Below are positions 44,547-52,450 of a DNA stretch of 64,000 nt, piece by piece. The DNA lies in NCBI GenBank assembly GCA_963588905.1, contig CAVAJF010000004.1:62001-126000 (forward strand), given 5' to 3'. This stretch comes from Butyricicoccus_A sp963588905 (GTDB lineage Bacteria > Bacillota > Clostridia > Oscillospirales > Butyricicoccaceae). Below the pieces are notes generated by a model that saw only the letters and a list, made by a program, of their open reading frames with translations, was not told the origin of the DNA and made no database searches. How positions within the stretch are numbered: position 1 is the first letter of the stretch; each line of letters starts with the position of its first letter. A program made the translations under genes and the position numbers.

Positions 44547-45965
44547 TTACGTGCGCAGTTCGGCACGCATGTCTTCCAGCTGCTCCTCTGCTTCCTTCAG
44601 GAACGACTCTACCTTCTTGATCTGGCGTGTCACTTCCTTCGGAGCCGGGCCGCCGATAACCGAGCGACCCTCTACGCAGGTCTTGAGATCCAGTGCCTCA
44701 TAGACATCTGCATCAAAGTAGTTGGAAATAGACTTAAAGTCCTTGAGTGTCATAGTCTCCAGCGTCTCATCCGCATGAATGCAGGTATTGACGAGGCGGC
44801 CGACAATCATGTATGCATCGCGGAACGGAACACCCTTCTTGGTCAGGTAATCGGCGCAGTCGGTCGCATTGATGAAGCCCTGGCTTGCTGCCTTGCGCAT
44901 GTTCTTCTTGCGCAGCGTCATGGTGCGGAACATCGGTGCAAATACCTGCAAGCACTGCTTGACGGTATCAATGGCATCAAATACGCACTCCTTGTCCTCC
45001 TGCATATCCTTGTTGTATGCAAGCGGCAGTGCCTTCATGGTTGTGAGCAGCGTCATCAAATCGCCGTAAACACGACCGGTCTTGCCGCGAATCAGCTCGC
45101 AAACGTCCGGATTCTTCTTCTGCGGCATGATGGAAGAGCCGGTGGAATATGCATCGTCCAGCTCGGCAAAGCGCCATTCCCAAGAGCACCAGGAGATGAC
45201 CTCTTCGGACAGGCGAGACAGATGCATCATCATCAGAGACAGGCAGCTCATCAGCTCAATGCAGTAGTCACGATCGGATACGCCGTCCAGAGAGTTTTCG
45301 GTCACGCGAGCGAAGCCCAGCTTATCACAGACAAACTGACGGTCAATCGGATAGGTCGTGGATGCCAGGGCACCGGAACCGAGCGGCAGCTCATCCATGC
45401 GCTCATAGCAATCTTCCAGACGGGAAATATCGCGGCGCAGCATCTGTGCATATGCCATCATATAATGGCCAAATGTGGTCGGCTGTGCGCGCTGCAAATG
45501 GGTGTAGCCCGGCATAACCGTGTCGAGATTTTCCTTGGACTTTGCAACCAGCTCCTTCTCAAACGCGATGGCCAGCTCCATAATCTCGCAGATTTCCTTC
45601 TTTACATACATACGCATGTCGAGTGCGACCTGGTCATTTCTGGAACGCGCGGTGTGCAGGCGCTTGCCCGTATCACCGATGCGCTGGGTCAGAGCGACCT
45701 CGACATTCATATGAATATCTTCATATTCCGGATTGAATACATCCAGCTCTCCGGCTTCTACTTCTTTCAGGATCTCCTTGAGGCCTGCTACGATCTTCTC
45801 AGCCTCATGCTCCTCAATGATGCCCTGCTTGCCCAGCATGGTGGCATGGGCGATCGAACCGGTAATATCCTCACGATACAGACGTCCGTCGAACTGAATG
45901 GAGGAATTGAAGTCATTTACTACGTCATTGGTTTCCTTCTGGAAACGTCCAGCCCAAAGTTTCAT
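44547..45965 (-). CDS. argH: Argininosuccinate lyase
   Basis: 472 residues from the ATG at 45965 (AAAGGAG upstream; the frame opens earlier at 46037 without a ribosome site). KLWAGRFQKETND N-terminus and the fumarase-superfamily signature GSSIMPQKKNPD near residue 280. It releases arginine and fumarate. An inverted repeat (46041-46062) lies between argG and argH. Confidence 0.98.
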   Translation of the reverse strand: MKLWAGRFQKETNDVVNDFNSSIQFDGRLYREDITGSIAHATMLGKQGIIEEHEAEKIVAGLKEILKEVEAGELDVFNPEYEDIHMNVEVALTQRIGDTGKRLHTARSRNDQVALDMRMYVKKEICEIMELAIAFEKELVAKSKENLDTVMPGYTHLQRAQPTTFGHYMMAYAQMLRRDISRLEDCYERMDELPLGSGALASTTYPIDRQFVCDKLGFARVTENSLDGVSDRDYCIELMSCLSLMMMHLSRLSEEVISWCSWEWRFAELDDAYSTGSSIMPQKKNPDVCELIRGKTGRVYGDLMTLLTTMKALPLAYNKDMQEDKECVFDAIDTVKQCLQVFAPMFRTMTLRKKNMRKAASQGFINATDCADYLTKKGVPFRDAYMIVGRLVNTCIHADETLETMTLKDFKSISNYFDADVYEALDLKTCVEGRSVIGGPAPKEVTRQIKKVESFLKEAEEQLEDMRAELRT

Positions 45966-46040
45966 GGGATTTTCTCCTTTGATCCGGCGCTGTCGCCGGT
46001 ATTTTCGTGTTCTTTTGTTAAAACTGCTAAAACGCACAAT

Positions 46041-46062
46041 GGGCGGGCAATCACGCCCGCCC
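46041..46062 (-). promoter_or_regulatory. GC-rich hairpin between argG and argH
   Basis: GGGCGGGC / GCCCGCCC with a 6-nt loop. No T run follows, so it is more likely a message-stability or processing element than a terminator. Confidence 0.5.
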
Positions 46063-46096
46063 GATTGCGAAAATCGTGCTCGATGTTATGTTTCTT

Positions 46097-47338
46097 TTAC
46101 TCTACGCTCGGGAACGCAACGTCTGCCTGCTGTTCCTTCAGCGCACGAACCTTGAGCGGCAGGCCGAACAGGTTGATGAATCCTTCGGAATCTGCCTGGT
46201 TGTACATATCATCCTCAGCGAAGGTAGCCATTGCTTCGGAATGCAGGGTGTACGGGGAAGTTACCGATGCCGGGATGATGTTGCCCTTGTACAGCTTCAG
46301 CTTGACATCGCCGGTAACCGTCTTCTGGGTCTCATCAACGAATGCGCTCAGTGCCTTGCGCAGCGGGGTGTACCACTGGCCGTTGTAAACCAGCTCGCCG
46401 AACTTCTGTGCAACCAGAGCCTTGTAATGAGAGGTCTCCTTGTCGAGGGTGATCTCTTCCAGCTTCTTGTGTGCTGCATACATGATAGCACCGCCCGGCG
46501 TCTCGTATACGCCGCGGCTCTTCATGCCTACCAGACGGTTCTCTACCAGATCCAGCAGACCGATGCCGTTTGCGCCGCCCAGCTCATTCAGCTTCTTCAG
46601 CAGAGCAACGGACTCCATCTCTTCGCCGTCAACAGCGGTCGGAACGCCCTGCTCGAAGTGGATGGTTACGTAGGTCGGCTTGTCCGGAGCCTGCTCCGGA
46701 GAAACGCCCATCTCAAGGATGTCGTCATACTTCGGCTCGTTTGCCGGATCCTCCAGATCCAGACCCTCATGGGACAGATGCCAGATGTTCTTATCCTTAG
46801 AATAGTTGGTCTCGCGGTTAATCTTCAGCGGGATGTTATGTGCTTCTGCGTAGTCAATTTCCTTGTCGCGGCTGTCCAGCTCCCAGAAACGCCACGGAGC
46901 CAGAACCTGCATCTCCGGTGCGAAAGCCTTGATAGCCAGCTCGAAACGAACCTGGTCGTTGCCCTTACCGGTGCAGCCATGAACGATGGTGTCTGCGCCT
47001 TCCTTCTTGGCGATCTCAACAAGACGGCGAGCGATGATCGGACGAGCAAAAGAGGTACCCAGCAGGTAGCCCTCGTAGTCTGCGTCAGCCTTCATGGTCG
47101 GGATGATGTAATCATCAACGAATTCCTTGGTCAGATCCATGACATACAGCTTGGAAGCGCCGGTCTTCAGTGCCTTCTCTTCCAGACCGTCCAGCTCGGT
47201 GCCCTGTCCTACGTCACCGGAAACAGCGACTACTTCGCAGCCGTAGTTTTCCTTCAGCCACGGGATCAGAACAGAAGTGTCCAGACCGCCGGAATATGCC
47301 AGAACTGCCTTTTTAATCTTCATATCTTTCGTTGCCAT
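46097..47338 (-). CDS. argG: Argininosuccinate synthase
   Basis: 413 residues from the ATG at 47338, after a GGAGG site about 12 nt upstream. ATP pyrophosphatase motif AYSGGLDTSV near residue 14 and GCTGKGNDQVRFE near 130. It joins citrulline and aspartate. First gene of argG-H-C-J-B-D-F. Its upstream region holds a promoter and an ArgR-like box. Confidence 0.98.
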   Translation of the reverse strand: MATKDMKIKKAVLAYSGGLDTSVLIPWLKENYGCEVVAVSGDVGQGTELDGLEEKALKTGASKLYVMDLTKEFVDDYIIPTMKADADYEGYLLGTSFARPIIARRLVEIAKKEGADTIVHGCTGKGNDQVRFELAIKAFAPEMQVLAPWRFWELDSRDKEIDYAEAHNIPLKINRETNYSKDKNIWHLSHEGLDLEDPANEPKYDDILEMGVSPEQAPDKPTYVTIHFEQGVPTAVDGEEMESVALLKKLNELGGANGIGLLDLVENRLVGMKSRGVYETPGGAIMYAAHKKLEEITLDKETSHYKALVAQKFGELVYNGQWYTPLRKALSAFVDETQKTVTGDVKLKLYKGNIIPASVTSPYTLHSEAMATFAEDDMYNQADSEGFINLFGLPLKVRALKEQQADVAFPSVE

Positions 47339-47435
47339 CGTATATAAGCCTCCATTAAGAAGGGCGGTTTGTTTCATATCCAGTGCAAAACCAACGCTTT
47401 GCTGTGCGAATCGCCCCTGTTTTTGTCATGACCAT

Positions 47436-47464
47436 ATTATAATCCCGCTGTGCGCAGAATGCAA
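47436..47464 (-). promoter_or_regulatory. Promoter of argG and the arginine run
   Basis: TTGCAT (47459-47464), 17-bp spacer, TATAAT (47436-47441) on the minus strand; the leader would be about 90 nt. Confidence 0.7.
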
Positions 47465-47490
47465 GGAAAACTTTTAAATATTTTCCAAAA

Positions 47491-47504
47491 TGTATATTTA
47501 TGCA
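47491..47504. promoter_or_regulatory. ArgR/AhrC-type ARG box
   Basis: TGTATATTTATGCA fits the palindromic pattern TGNATWWWWATNCA at every fixed position. It lies 27 bp upstream of the argG -35 element and between the divergent argG and lipoprotein promoters. Arginine-dependent control by ArgR is inferred; no argR gene is in the window. I see nothing else in 47505-47616. Confidence 0.65.
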
Positions 47505-47616
47505 TTGCGTCTATTACTTTTTCGCACTTGTTTGTCCCCGGTATCTTTTTTTCGTCACCTGTATCGGAAAACAGATACAAAAAACCAGAAATCTTTGCAC
47601 TTTTTCCGCAATTCAT

Positions 47617-47645
47617 CTTGCAAATCCCTGATTTTTATTCTATGA
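47617..47645 (+). promoter_or_regulatory. Promoter of the lipoprotein gene
   Basis: TTGCAA (47617-47622), 17-bp spacer, TATGAT (47640-47645), about 120 bp before the start. Confidence 0.65.
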
Positions 47646-47764
47646 TAGGCATGATACGTGAAGTGATAATTTATAAGTACAAAAATCGGCAGATTCTCGA
47701 AATTCCCGCCTGTTTGTTACAGGAATGAGAACATTTTGTACTCTGCAATCGAAAGGAGCAACCT

Positions 47765-48304
47765 ATGAAACGATACAATCGCCTGCTGTGTCTTGCACTT
47801 TCCGGCATTCTTTTGCTCGGTCTGTTTACCGGCTGCGGCAAGAAAGATACCGCCGACGAGGATACCCCCGCCGCAACGCAGGCACTGACTGCGCAGGAAG
47901 ATGACACCATGCACATGAATATGCTGTTTTCTCTCATCAGCACGCCGGACAGCGGCGTAACAGAATTGCTGGGTGACGGCAGCTCGCAAAAGTACAATGC
48001 GGACGGCAAACTGACCGCGCGCGAATTCGATGACGGCGTTGTGTACGGCTGTCACGTCACGTTTACCGTGTATTACAATGCATACGGCGATGTGACCTCG
48101 ATTCGCGTCGTCTTCCCGAAGTCCGCGGACATCACGGAAGATCAGCTGCGCGACACGATCACAGAGCTGGTCGGCAGAAATCCAGACGGCGATACATGGA
48201 AAGCGGACACCGCTACCATCACCGTATCCAGCACGGATGACGGCCTGACGCTCAACCTGGAGCAGTTCGAGGCAGACACCGCCGAAGGCGGCACGCAGAA
48301 CTAA
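47765..48304 (+). CDS. Small secreted lipoprotein of unknown function
   Basis: 179 residues. The signal peptide ends in the lipobox LFTGC, so Cys24 is the likely lipidated residue. The mature part (about 25-179) is acidic and Thr-rich, with no recognisable catalytic motif; VYYNAYGDVTSIRVVFP suggests a small beta-rich domain. AAAGGAG ribosome site. It has its own promoter and a good terminator (48313-48346), so it is a single-gene unit, divergent from argG. Confidence 0.8.
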   Translation: MKRYNRLLCLALSGILLLGLFTGCGKKDTADEDTPAATQALTAQEDDTMHMNMLFSLISTPDSGVTELLGDGSSQKYNADGKLTAREFDDGVVYGCHVTFTVYYNAYGDVTSIRVVFPKSADITEDQLRDTITELVGRNPDGDTWKADTATITVSSTDDGLTLNLEQFEADTAEGGTQN

Positions 48305-48312
48305 CCCTCTCA

Positions 48313-48346
48313 CCGACAGCCTAAAAACAGGCTGTCGGTTTTCTTT
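48313..48346 (+). terminator. Terminator after the lipoprotein gene
   Basis: Perfect 10-bp stem CCGACAGCCT / AGGCTGTCGG followed by TTTTC on the plus strand. Confidence 0.9.
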
Positions 48347-48449
48347 GCTCTTTTGCGTGCATTTTGCATGATTTTGTTCTTTTTTCGCTGTGCACGCGCA
48401 CAAATTGCATAAATTTTACACATTATTCATAACTATTTTATGCGTTTCG

Positions 48450-48478
48450 TTGACCTTCGCAAACAGGTATGTTACACT
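48450..48478 (+). promoter_or_regulatory. Promoter of the ArsA-like ATPase gene
   Basis: TTGACC (48450-48455), 17-bp spacer, TACACT (48473-48478). It would give a leader of about 185 nt. I see no gene, riboswitch consensus or strong hairpin in that leader (48485-48668) or in 48347-48449. Confidence 0.65.
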
Positions 48479-48668
48479 GAGTGTAAGAAAAGATATAGGT
48501 ATTTGCGCGGCACGGTCTGCCGTTTTCCTTTGCTGACACTCTCTGTTTCCCCATGCACGCATTCTCTGTCAACGATGGTTCATGGCGGCAGATCCCTGTC
48601 AGCATTTTTTACTTTTCCCGTGTTTATGGGAAAAGGAGGGCATGACCACCAAAGGGAGGGGTGGGCTT

Positions 48669-50018
48669 ATGTATCATTTTAATCCACAGGAAGACATTCA
48701 GACGAAATACGTCGTCTTCGCCGGTCCGGGCGGCTCCGGAAAGACTTCGGCAGCGTGCGCAGCAGCGGTCTCTCTGGCAGATCGTGGGCACCGCACGTTA
48801 TTCATCGGAACCGATGCTGTCAGCCATTTGTCCGAGCTGTTCGACATGTCGTTTACCACGCCGGTCGCAACCGTTCCGCAAATTCCGAAGCTGGACATCA
48901 TGTCGATTGACCCACTGCAGGACTTTGAACACGTGTTTGTCCAGTTGGAACAATTCCTCTTGCATCCGGCAACGCGGTTTCAATACTCGTATGTCATTGC
49001 GGACATCTGGGATACCGAATGGATGCTGCAAGAGCTGCGCTCTCCGCTGTTCTCCGACCATCACGAGCTCATGCACGTCCTGACTGATCCGAATCAGACC
49101 AGTGCATTTCTCGTCTCCCGTCCGCTGACGACAGAATTCTGCAAAACCGCGCAGTCTGTACAGCGGCTGCGTTCCATTGGCATGAATCGCATCCTGCTGC
49201 TCATCAACAGCCTTGTCCTGCGCGATGACGGCGCGGCAGCCCGCATCATTTATCAATTGCAGCAAAAAGCCATCGCGGCCATGCCTGCGATTTTGCACGA
49301 GCTTCCTGCGCGGCAAATCCCCATGCGTTCGTATTCCATCTCCAATACATCCAGCGTCCGTTCCTCTCTGCGAGAGGACTACTTTACCCCAGCTCCGGAG
49401 ATAATGGACGTCAGCCAGCCGCAGCAGTTACAGGATATTGTCCACTCTATCCATACAAACAATCGAAAGCTCGTCATCATTCTCGGCAGCAGCGGCTCCG
49501 GCAAATCGACACTGGCGAAAAATCTCTCCCAGCGGCTCATGCATCAAAACAAGCATGTTCGGCTGTATTCCAGCACCAATATGCCGCTCAAGCACTTGCT
49601 GTCAGATGGTCTCGTTGCATTTCGCGAGCTTTTGGAACAGCCAAACACGGTCGTCATTTTGGATTACTCCGCCAAGGAATACGCGTTGGGCAGTATGCGC
49701 CGCAGTGGAAAAACCATCTCTACCGCGCAGCACCTGCTGCCGCAATTGCAGCTCATGCTGAGTGACTTGACCGAAATTATTATGGTCACGACACCGGAAA
49801 AAGAGCCTGCCACGCAGGCCATGCGGATACAGAATTTCTTGCAGCACCTCGGCGTCTGCATTGATTATTGGATTGTCAATCAGTCCCTTTATCCGATGCA
49901 TCCGGAAAGCTCTCTGCTCAAGGCAAAAGCGAGCTTTGAAATCCCTTGGATCAATGAAATTTGCCGCCGCAGCAACGGACGCTTCGTCCTTGTCCCTTGG
50001 GAGGATGACGCAGGCTAA
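48669..50018 (+). CDS. Tandem ArsA-like ATPase, orphan
   Basis: 449 residues from the ATG at 48669, about 8 nt after GGGAGGGG; the frame opens at 48582 with no ribosome site. Two P-loops: AGPGGSGKTS at about 18-27 and LGSSGSGKST at about 271-280. By eye each half follows one half of ArsA. VVILDYSAKEYAL sits where ArsA has its DTAPTGHTL switch; TTPEKEP and DYWIVNQSL match ArsA's second-half strand motifs; and the end RFVLVPWEDDAG matches its C-terminus. The signature lysine before the GG (as in GKGGVGKT) is Pro or Ser here. No arsB, arsR, arsD or arsC lies nearby, so arsenite export is unlikely; chaperoning or another cargo role is possible. Cytoplasmic, no membrane segment. Confidence 0.75.
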   Translation: MYHFNPQEDIQTKYVVFAGPGGSGKTSAACAAAVSLADRGHRTLFIGTDAVSHLSELFDMSFTTPVATVPQIPKLDIMSIDPLQDFEHVFVQLEQFLLHPATRFQYSYVIADIWDTEWMLQELRSPLFSDHHELMHVLTDPNQTSAFLVSRPLTTEFCKTAQSVQRLRSIGMNRILLLINSLVLRDDGAAARIIYQLQQKAIAAMPAILHELPARQIPMRSYSISNTSSVRSSLREDYFTPAPEIMDVSQPQQLQDIVHSIHTNNRKLVIILGSSGSGKSTLAKNLSQRLMHQNKHVRLYSSTNMPLKHLLSDGLVAFRELLEQPNTVVILDYSAKEYALGSMRRSGKTISTAQHLLPQLQLMLSDLTEIIMVTTPEKEPATQAMRIQNFLQHLGVCIDYWIVNQSLYPMHPESSLLKAKASFEIPWINEICRRSNGRFVLVPWEDDAG

Positions 50019-50034
50019 CTACTATCGCATAAAC

Positions 50035-50070
50035 AAAAAGCCAGAATCGGGCATCCGATTCTGGCTTTTC
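50035..50070. terminator. Bidirectional terminator between convergent genes
   Basis: Perfect 15-bp stem AAAAGCCAGAATCGG / CCGATTCTGGCTTTT between the ArsA-like gene and the asparaginase-like gene; T runs on both strands. Confidence 0.9.
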
Positions 50071-50077
50071 TTATCTC

Positions 50078-51079
50078 TTATGCGTGTCTCTTCTCGGTGA
50101 ACTCGCCGACATAGCAGGTCTCCATCATTTTCTTGACTTCGTCCAGCTTCTTGGTGTGACCGAGTACCCACATGAGCTTGACCGCAGCAGCCTCAATGCT
50201 CATGTCATAGACCGACATCGCGCCCTCACGAGCGGCCTGTACATTGACGTCATAGACGCTCAAATCAACATTGCCGTACTTGCACTGTGTTGCCACGAGA
50301 ACAGCTACGCCAAACTGCTTGGCGCGCTTGAGGCACGGCAGCAGATTGCGGCTCTGATTCGGGATACCGCCGCAGCCAAATGCTTCGAGAATGATGCCGT
50401 AATATCCCATGCCCAGCATGGACTCCAACTGCTTCGGCTCGATGCCCGGCAGCAGCTTGAGCTGTACAACCTTCGGCTCCAGACGCGTATCCAGTACCGG
50501 CGCACCAACCGGTGTCGGAATCGACTGATTGAGGAACACCTCTCCGTCCTGCACATAACCGGCATCGCCTGCATTGATGCTGTGGAAAGCGTCCAGCGCG
50601 CGGGTATACATCTTCTGTGCGCGAATGCCGCGGATAATGCGTCCGCCAAAGACGACATATACACCCGGAATACCGGAAACAGCCGCATGAACCGCATCCA
50701 GCAGGTTTTTCTTGCCATCCGTGTCCGGATCAATCATTGCAATCTGTGCACCGGTGAAGATAACCGGCTTTTGCAGATTCTGTACCATCAGGCTGACTGC
50801 GCAGGCAGAATATGCCATGGTATCCGTGCCGTGCGTGATGATAACGCCGTCATACGCTTCCTGTGCATCGTATACTTCCTCAGCTATGGTCACCCAATCC
50901 TCCGGCTGAACATTGGTTCCGTCCAGCTGCATGATGTCCTTACATTCCAGCTCGCAGTACTCGCGCAGTTCCGGTACCATAGAAACCAGCTGTTCGCCGG
51001 TATATACCGGTACCAGACCTGTTTCCGTATGCTCGCCGGCGATGTCTCCGCCTGTAGTCAGCATCAGAATCTTCTTCAT
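50078..51079 (-). CDS. L-asparaginase family protein with altered nucleophile
   Basis: 333 residues from the ATG at 51079, 9 nt after AAAGGAG. The fold is type I/II asparaginase throughout: ITHGTDTMAYSA holds the second Thr-Asp pair (T85, D86), and AQKMYTRALDAFHS holds the catalytic lysine. The first signature reads TTGGDIAG, so the residue equivalent to the nucleophilic Thr12 of E. coli AnsB is Asp12. Cytoplasmic (no signal peptide). It may be an active variant using another Thr, a different amidohydrolase, or inactive. Own promoter and terminator. Confidence 0.85.
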   Translation of the reverse strand: MKKILMLTTGGDIAGEHTETGLVPVYTGEQLVSMVPELREYCELECKDIMQLDGTNVQPEDWVTIAEEVYDAQEAYDGVIITHGTDTMAYSACAVSLMVQNLQKPVIFTGAQIAMIDPDTDGKKNLLDAVHAAVSGIPGVYVVFGGRIIRGIRAQKMYTRALDAFHSINAGDAGYVQDGEVFLNQSIPTPVGAPVLDTRLEPKVVQLKLLPGIEPKQLESMLGMGYYGIILEAFGCGGIPNQSRNLLPCLKRAKQFGVAVLVATQCKYGNVDLSVYDVNVQAAREGAMSVYDMSIEAAAVKLMWVLGHTKKLDEVKKMMETCYVGEFTEKRHA

Positions 51080-51149
51080 ATTCCAAGTCTCCTTTATATT
51101 TTGCAAATGACTGGCAGCTATGCTCCGGTCTTTCTTACTTCTGGTTTTT

Positions 51150-51179
51150 ATGATACCACAAAAGACGCGTGCCTGTAAA
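51150..51179 (-). promoter_or_regulatory. Promoter of the asparaginase-like gene
   Basis: TTTACA (51174-51179), 18-bp spacer, TATCAT (51150-51155) on the minus strand, immediately after the candidate small-RNA terminator. Confidence 0.6.
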
Positions 51180-51185
51180 GAAACA

Positions 51186-51334
51186 GAAAAAAATCATTCA
51201 AACGAAGTCTTTGCCATGCAGAAGGGAAAGGCAAAGCAAATAACTTCGTCTGAATGATCGGTTCGGGAGTATCAGCCACAGGATGCGTTCCAATTCATCT
51301 GCGACTGAAGGGGTTTCGTATTGTTTCACTCACT
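51186..51334 (-). ncRNA. Candidate small RNA with two hairpins, promoter and terminator
   Basis: On the minus strand a TTGATT-17-TATAAT promoter (51341-51369) predicts a start near 51334. The transcript would fold a 13-bp stem with one bulged C (arms 51296-51308 and 51272-51285, 10-nt loop). It would end in a 22-bp stem with a 6-nt bulge (51193-51258) followed by seven T, a typical intrinsic terminator. The segments left single-stranded include AAACCCCUUC and ACUCCCG, C-rich strings of the kind small RNAs use against ribosome sites. No open frame or known riboswitch or T-box signature was found. It is divergent from the LysR gene and upstream of the asparaginase-like gene. Confidence 0.55.
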
Positions 51335-51340
51335 GTCTGT

Positions 51341-51369
51341 ATTATATCCAAACCCAAACTATAAATCAA
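51341..51369 (-). promoter_or_regulatory. Promoter of the candidate small RNA
   Basis: TTGATT (51364-51369), 17-bp spacer, TATAAT (51341-51346) on the minus strand. Confidence 0.7.
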
Positions 51370-51386
51370 ATATTGTTTTTTTATAT

Positions 51387-51415
51387 TTGATATAATCATT
51401 TACTTATGATATACT
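51387..51415 (+). promoter_or_regulatory. Promoter of the LysR-type regulator
   Basis: TTGATA (51387-51392), 17-bp spacer, TATACT (51410-51415). It sits back-to-back with the small-RNA promoter, only about 18 bp between the two -35 elements, a typical spot for LysR autoregulation. Confidence 0.7.
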
Positions 51416-51460
51416 CTTTTCATTGTATAAATTTGTTATTTTCCAAGCAGAGGTGTTCGA

Positions 51461-52411
51461 ATGTTTCGCAATATGGAGTATGTCTATGCCGTATACAAAG
51501 AAATGAGCTTTTCCCGCGCGGCGGAAAAGCTGTTTATCTCACAGCCTGCACTGAGTGCCACAGTGAAAAAAGTAGAAAAGCGCATCGGCAGTCCTATTTT
51601 TGACCGATCCTGTTCTCCGATTCGCCTGACCAACTGCGGAAAAGAATATATCAGCTGCGTCGAGCAAATCATGGATATTGAATATCAATTTTCTCAGTAT
51701 CTAAATCAGACCGAGCATTTGCTCATCGGGTCGCTGTCTATCGGCGCAAACAGCGTATTTGCTTCCTTTTTGCTGCCATCGTGTATGACGGCATTTGCCC
51801 GGTATTATCCTAACATCCACGTATCCATGACCGAAGCAAACACAGACATCTTGCTCGATGCCCTCAATGCCGGAACCTTGGATATTGTACTGGAAAACTA
51901 CGATTTGCCGGAGGACATGTACGACAAGCACTATCTGTTTACAGAAAATCTCGTCCTTGTCGTGCCCAAGCATCTGCTCTTGGATGATTCGCTGTCTGCC
52001 TACCAATTGGATGTATCCCAAGTCGGCAGGCCTGCCAATTGGGACGCCGTGCCCTGCGTTCCGCTGTCGCATTTTGCCGGACTCCCTTTTCTGGCTCTGC
52101 GTGAGGGCAATGACACACGCACGCGTTTTGACCAGCTGTGTGCGCGGTACCAGTTCCACCCAGACATTCGTCTGGAGCTGGATCAGCTGACCACATCCTA
52201 TCAAGCAGCGTGCAGCGGCCTCGGCGCAGCTCTCATCAGTGAAACGATTTTACATCACACCCAACAGCCGGATTCTCTGTGCTATTTTCGGTTAGACGAG
52301 GATATTTCCTCGCGCCGCGTGTATTTTTACTGCCGAAGAAAAAAGCACATCACGCGAGCCATGGAAGAGTTTATTCGCATCAGCACGGAAATGACACGTG
52401 AAGACCGATAA
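51461..52411 (+). CDS. LysR-family transcriptional regulator
   Basis: 316 residues. N-terminal winged helix-turn-helix (MSFSRAAEKLFISQPALSAT) and a periplasmic-binding-like effector domain (about 90-300). AGAGGTG ribosome site. LysR proteins often control the divergent transcript; here that is the candidate small RNA and possibly the asparaginase-like gene. The effector is unknown. Confidence 0.93.
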   Translation: MFRNMEYVYAVYKEMSFSRAAEKLFISQPALSATVKKVEKRIGSPIFDRSCSPIRLTNCGKEYISCVEQIMDIEYQFSQYLNQTEHLLIGSLSIGANSVFASFLLPSCMTAFARYYPNIHVSMTEANTDILLDALNAGTLDIVLENYDLPEDMYDKHYLFTENLVLVVPKHLLLDDSLSAYQLDVSQVGRPANWDAVPCVPLSHFAGLPFLALREGNDTRTRFDQLCARYQFHPDIRLELDQLTTSYQAACSGLGAALISETILHHTQQPDSLCYFRLDEDISSRRVYFYCRRKKHITRAMEEFIRISTEMTREDR

Positions 52412-52450
52412 AAAAGAGCCATTCTGTTGATTCAGAATGGCTCTTCTTCC
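52412..52450. terminator. Bidirectional terminator between lysR-type gene and hydrolase gene
   Basis: Perfect 12-bp stem AGAGCCATTCTG / CAGAATGGCTCT; one arm includes the last codons of the hydrolase gene. Confidence 0.85.

Noticed and set aside
43710..46388. An 892-codon plus-strand open frame opposite argC and argH
   Set aside because: Antisense shadow of clear arginine genes; no domain, no start signal.
47450..47728. A 92-codon plus-strand frame in the argG/lipoprotein gap
   Set aside because: Crosses the ARG box and the lipoprotein promoter, has no ribosome site, and its codon use is unlike the real genes.
48669..50018. Arsenical resistance operon
   Set aside because: Only the ArsA-like ATPase is present; there is no transporter, reductase, repressor or ArsD-like gene nearby, and the signature motifs are changed.
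51186..51460. Possible T-box, guanine, guanidine or other known riboswitch upstream of the asparaginase-like gene
   Set aside because: No AGGGTGGNACCGCG T-box string or other consensus core could be found, and a separate promoter for the gene lies after the terminator; a free small RNA fits better.
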